Part shown: piece after piece, positions 26,445 through 27,262 of the stretch
Layout: every line of letters begins with the position of its first letter
Numbering within the stretch: the first letter of the stretch is position 1
From: CAZWBR01 sp964404205
GTDB taxonomy: Bacteria; Bacteroidota; Bacteroidia; Bacteroidales; Prolixibacteraceae
Assembly: GCA_964404205.1 (NCBI GenBank)
Contig: CAYOJD010000032.1
Location: forward strand, 1-27,262
Reading direction: 5' to 3'
Length of the DNA stretch: 27,262 bases
Notes under the pieces: model-generated
Seen by the model: the letters and a program-made list of their open reading frames with translations, nothing else
What the model was told of the DNA's origin: nothing
Databases searched by the model: none
Made by a program: the position numbers and the translations under genes

Positions 26445-26459
26445 TCTTAGGAATCAGAG

Positions 26460-26756
26460 ATGGCAGCATACTGTTACATCATTTACAGCGAGAAATTGAA
26501 CCGTTATTATGTGGGTGCCACAAACGAAAGCGTTGAGCTTCGGCTGGAAAAGCACAATACACATGCTTACGGTCATCATCGGTTTACCGCAGGGGCAAGC
26601 GATTGGGTTTTATTTCTGAAAATAGCTGCAAACGATTATGCCCACGCCGTTCGGATGGAGCGGAGAATAAAGTCGATGAAGAGCACAACCTACATTTTGA
26701 ATCTACAAAAGTACGTCGAGCTCAGACAAAAGCTCCATGAAACAACCTGCATCTGA
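26460..26756 (+). CDS. Small GIY-YIG nuclease-family protein
   Basis: 98 aa, a single GIY-YIG domain of the UvrC/YhbQ type. Visible motifs: YIIY (6-9) with YYVG (16-19), Arg28 in RLEKHN with His32, and the metal-binding Glu67 in MERRIKSMKS. All key residues are present, so it could be an active DNA nuclease. No DNA-binding domain is attached. The gene lies 22 nt after the tRNA terminator. Its last two codons and TGA stop (26751-26756, ATC TGA) are part of a second, degenerate copy of the tRNA 3' part, so the gene ends inside a tRNA-derived repeat. A truncated second copy of the gene lies at 26968. Its role is unknown; homing or repair are possibilities. Confidence 0.88.
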   Translation: MAAYCYIIYSEKLNRYYVGATNESVELRLEKHNTHAYGHHRFTAGASDWVLFLKIAANDYAHAVRMERRIKSMKSTTYILNLQKYVELRQKLHETTCI

Positions 26757-26759
26757 CTC

Positions 26760-26777
26760 TTCCGATAGCTATCGGAA
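26760..26777. repeat. 18-bp perfect palindrome in the tRNA-like copy
   Basis: TTCCGATAG followed by its exact reverse complement CTATCGGAA. It replaces the anticodon region of the copied tRNA 3' part. I think similar palindromes recur in Bacteroidota genomes; this was not checked. Confidence 0.85.
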
Positions 26778-26795
26778 CAGGGGGTCGCAGGATCT

Positions 26796-26811
26796 CCCGA
26801 CAGTTGTCGGG
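26796..26811. repeat. 7-bp inverted repeat in the T loop of the tRNA-like copy
   Basis: CCCGACA, GT, TGTCGGG. It replaces CATGCC of the intact tRNA T loop. Confidence 0.8.
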
Positions 26812-26829
26812 GCTGCTGGGCCCACAAAA

Positions 26830-26861
26830 AAAAAGCACTTGCCGTACAGCAGGTGCTTTTT
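26830..26861 (+). terminator. Second copy of the tRNA terminator
   Basis: Same sequence as 26407-26438. It would also terminate transcripts of the first GIY-YIG gene. Confidence 0.8.
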
Positions 26862-26867
26862 CATTCT

Positions 26868-26967
26868 NNNNNNNNNNNNNNNNNNNNNNNNNNNNNNNNN
26901 NNNNNNNNNNNNNNNNNNNNNNNNNNNNNNNNNNNNNNNNNNNNNNNNNNNNNNNNNNNNNNNNNNN
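26868..26967. other. Assembly gap (100 N)
   Basis: Exactly 100 N, a conventional unknown-size gap. By comparison with copy 1 (26445-26520) about 76 bases should be missing: the start of the second GIY-YIG copy. Confidence 0.95.
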
Positions 26968-27074
26968 CAAACGAAAGCGTTGAGCTTCGGCTGGAAAAGC
27001 ACAATACACATGCTTACGGTCACCATCGGTTTACCGCAGGGGCGCTCTCTTTTTTTTGCTGCTGGATGCGATAA
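26968..27074 (+). pseudogene. Truncated second copy of the GIY-YIG gene
   Basis: Bases 26968-27043 match 26521-26596 with a single difference (27023 C for T, silent in a His codon). They encode the middle of the GIY-YIG domain, NESVELRLEK to TAGA. After 27043 the homology stops abruptly and the frame runs into unrelated residues and a stop at 27072-27074. The part with catalytic Glu67 is missing. The upstream part lies in the N gap. Confidence 0.8.
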
Positions 27075-27262
27075 TATAAGGTATATATAATCATTCCAAC
27101 TACTGGTTCGACCATCATATCCAGCAATTTAAATTACCAATCGGGACTGTTTACACAGGGCCTTGTCTAATCTTTCAGTCTTACTAAATCCCTATATTGT
27201 GTGTATATTGTGTGTATATTGTGGGTGTATTGTGTGTTCTACAACACAGATAATACAGAGAT
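27044..27262. other. Right-edge region without a recognised gene
   Basis: AT-rich sequence after the break in the GIY-YIG copy. The minus strand has a short open frame (about 27120 down to 27015, MMVEPVVGMIIYTLYY at its start) that runs back into the pseudogene and resembles nothing I know. An 11-bp tandem repeat lies near the edge. No RNA gene or clear promoter is seen. Confidence 0.6.
27193..27236. repeat. Four tandem copies of an 11-bp unit
   Basis: Unit TATATTGTGTG. Copies 1 and 2 are exact; copies 3 and 4 differ by one base each. Confidence 0.85.

Larger units (their letters stand above)
26749..26824 (+). pseudogene. Degenerate copy of the tRNA 3' part with palindromes in both loops
   Basis: Aligns with 26352-26401 of the intact tRNA, starting at GCATCTGACTC. 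The five bases ATAAT around the anticodon are replaced by an 18-bp perfect palindrome (26760-26777), and the T-loop segment is replaced by an insert holding a CCCGACA/TGTCGGG hairpin (26796-26811). The stem sequences and the acceptor end GGGCCCA are retained. The anticodon is destroyed and no 5' half is present, so it cannot be a functional tRNA. Confidence 0.8.

Noticed and set aside
26749..26824. Second functional tRNA gene
   Set aside because: The acceptor 5' half and D arm are missing and the anticodon is replaced by a palindrome.
26722..27009. Minus-strand open frame across the N gap
   Set aside because: It is open only because it runs through N and through repeats on the other strand of known features.
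27193..27236. CRISPR array
   Set aside because: The 11-bp units are contiguous with no spacers; it is a simple tandem repeat.

Overview
The window looks like a Bacteroidota chromosome, probably Bacteroidales/Marinilabiliales-like (the order is an inference). The evidence is a gliding-motility lipoprotein GldH, Bacteroidota-style promoters (TTTG-N20-TAnnTTTG, clearest before the tRNA), almost no Shine-Dalgarno sites, secretion signals ending in A-Q/S-Q, and a probable SusD C-terminus at the left edge. Runs of 10 N (12371-12380) and 100 N (26868-26967) show this is a draft scaffold.

Region 1 (1-17944, all plus strand) is an accessory, secreted-protein and sulfur-transfer region. A SusD-like tail and a terminator-like hairpin come first, then an arylsulfotransferase (ASST)-like protein and a 1002-aa DUF6067/GH123_N-type glycosidase-like protein. 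A tightly packed run of seven genes follows: a DUF3857-transglutaminase, a second DUF3857 lipoprotein whose transglutaminase triad is lost, a CHR (chromate/sulfate-type) transporter, a PAPS sulfotransferase, an APS kinase, a DUF5107-TPR protein and a GH31 enzyme with an atypical nucleophile motif. Gaps are -35 to +64 nt, so this is probably one operon ending at the hairpin at 17977-18001. The cytoplasmic middle (transporter, APS kinase, sulfotransferase) reads as a sulfation module set inside a glycan-processing operon. ATP sulfurylase is not in the window, and the joint function is inferred.

Region 2 (18040-26254) is core housekeeping: pgk (minus strand, convergent with the operon), holB, ricT-gldH-trmB, an alkyltransferase-like protein, an Mrp-type Fe-S carrier, and a two-gene unit of a class II aldolase and MTA phosphorylase.

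Region 3 (26255-27262) is the most unusual. A CAT-anticodon tRNA with its own promoter and terminator is followed by a small GIY-YIG nuclease gene. The stop codon of that gene lies inside a second, degenerate copy of the tRNA 3' part. In this copy the anticodon loop and T loop are replaced by palindromes. A second copy of the terminator and a fragment of the GIY-YIG gene follow, with an assembly gap inside. The arrangement is a GIY-YIG cassette bounded by tRNA-tail direct repeats, like the attL/attR layout of integrative elements but with no integrase. The last 200 bp contain an 11-bp tandem repeat and no recognised gene.
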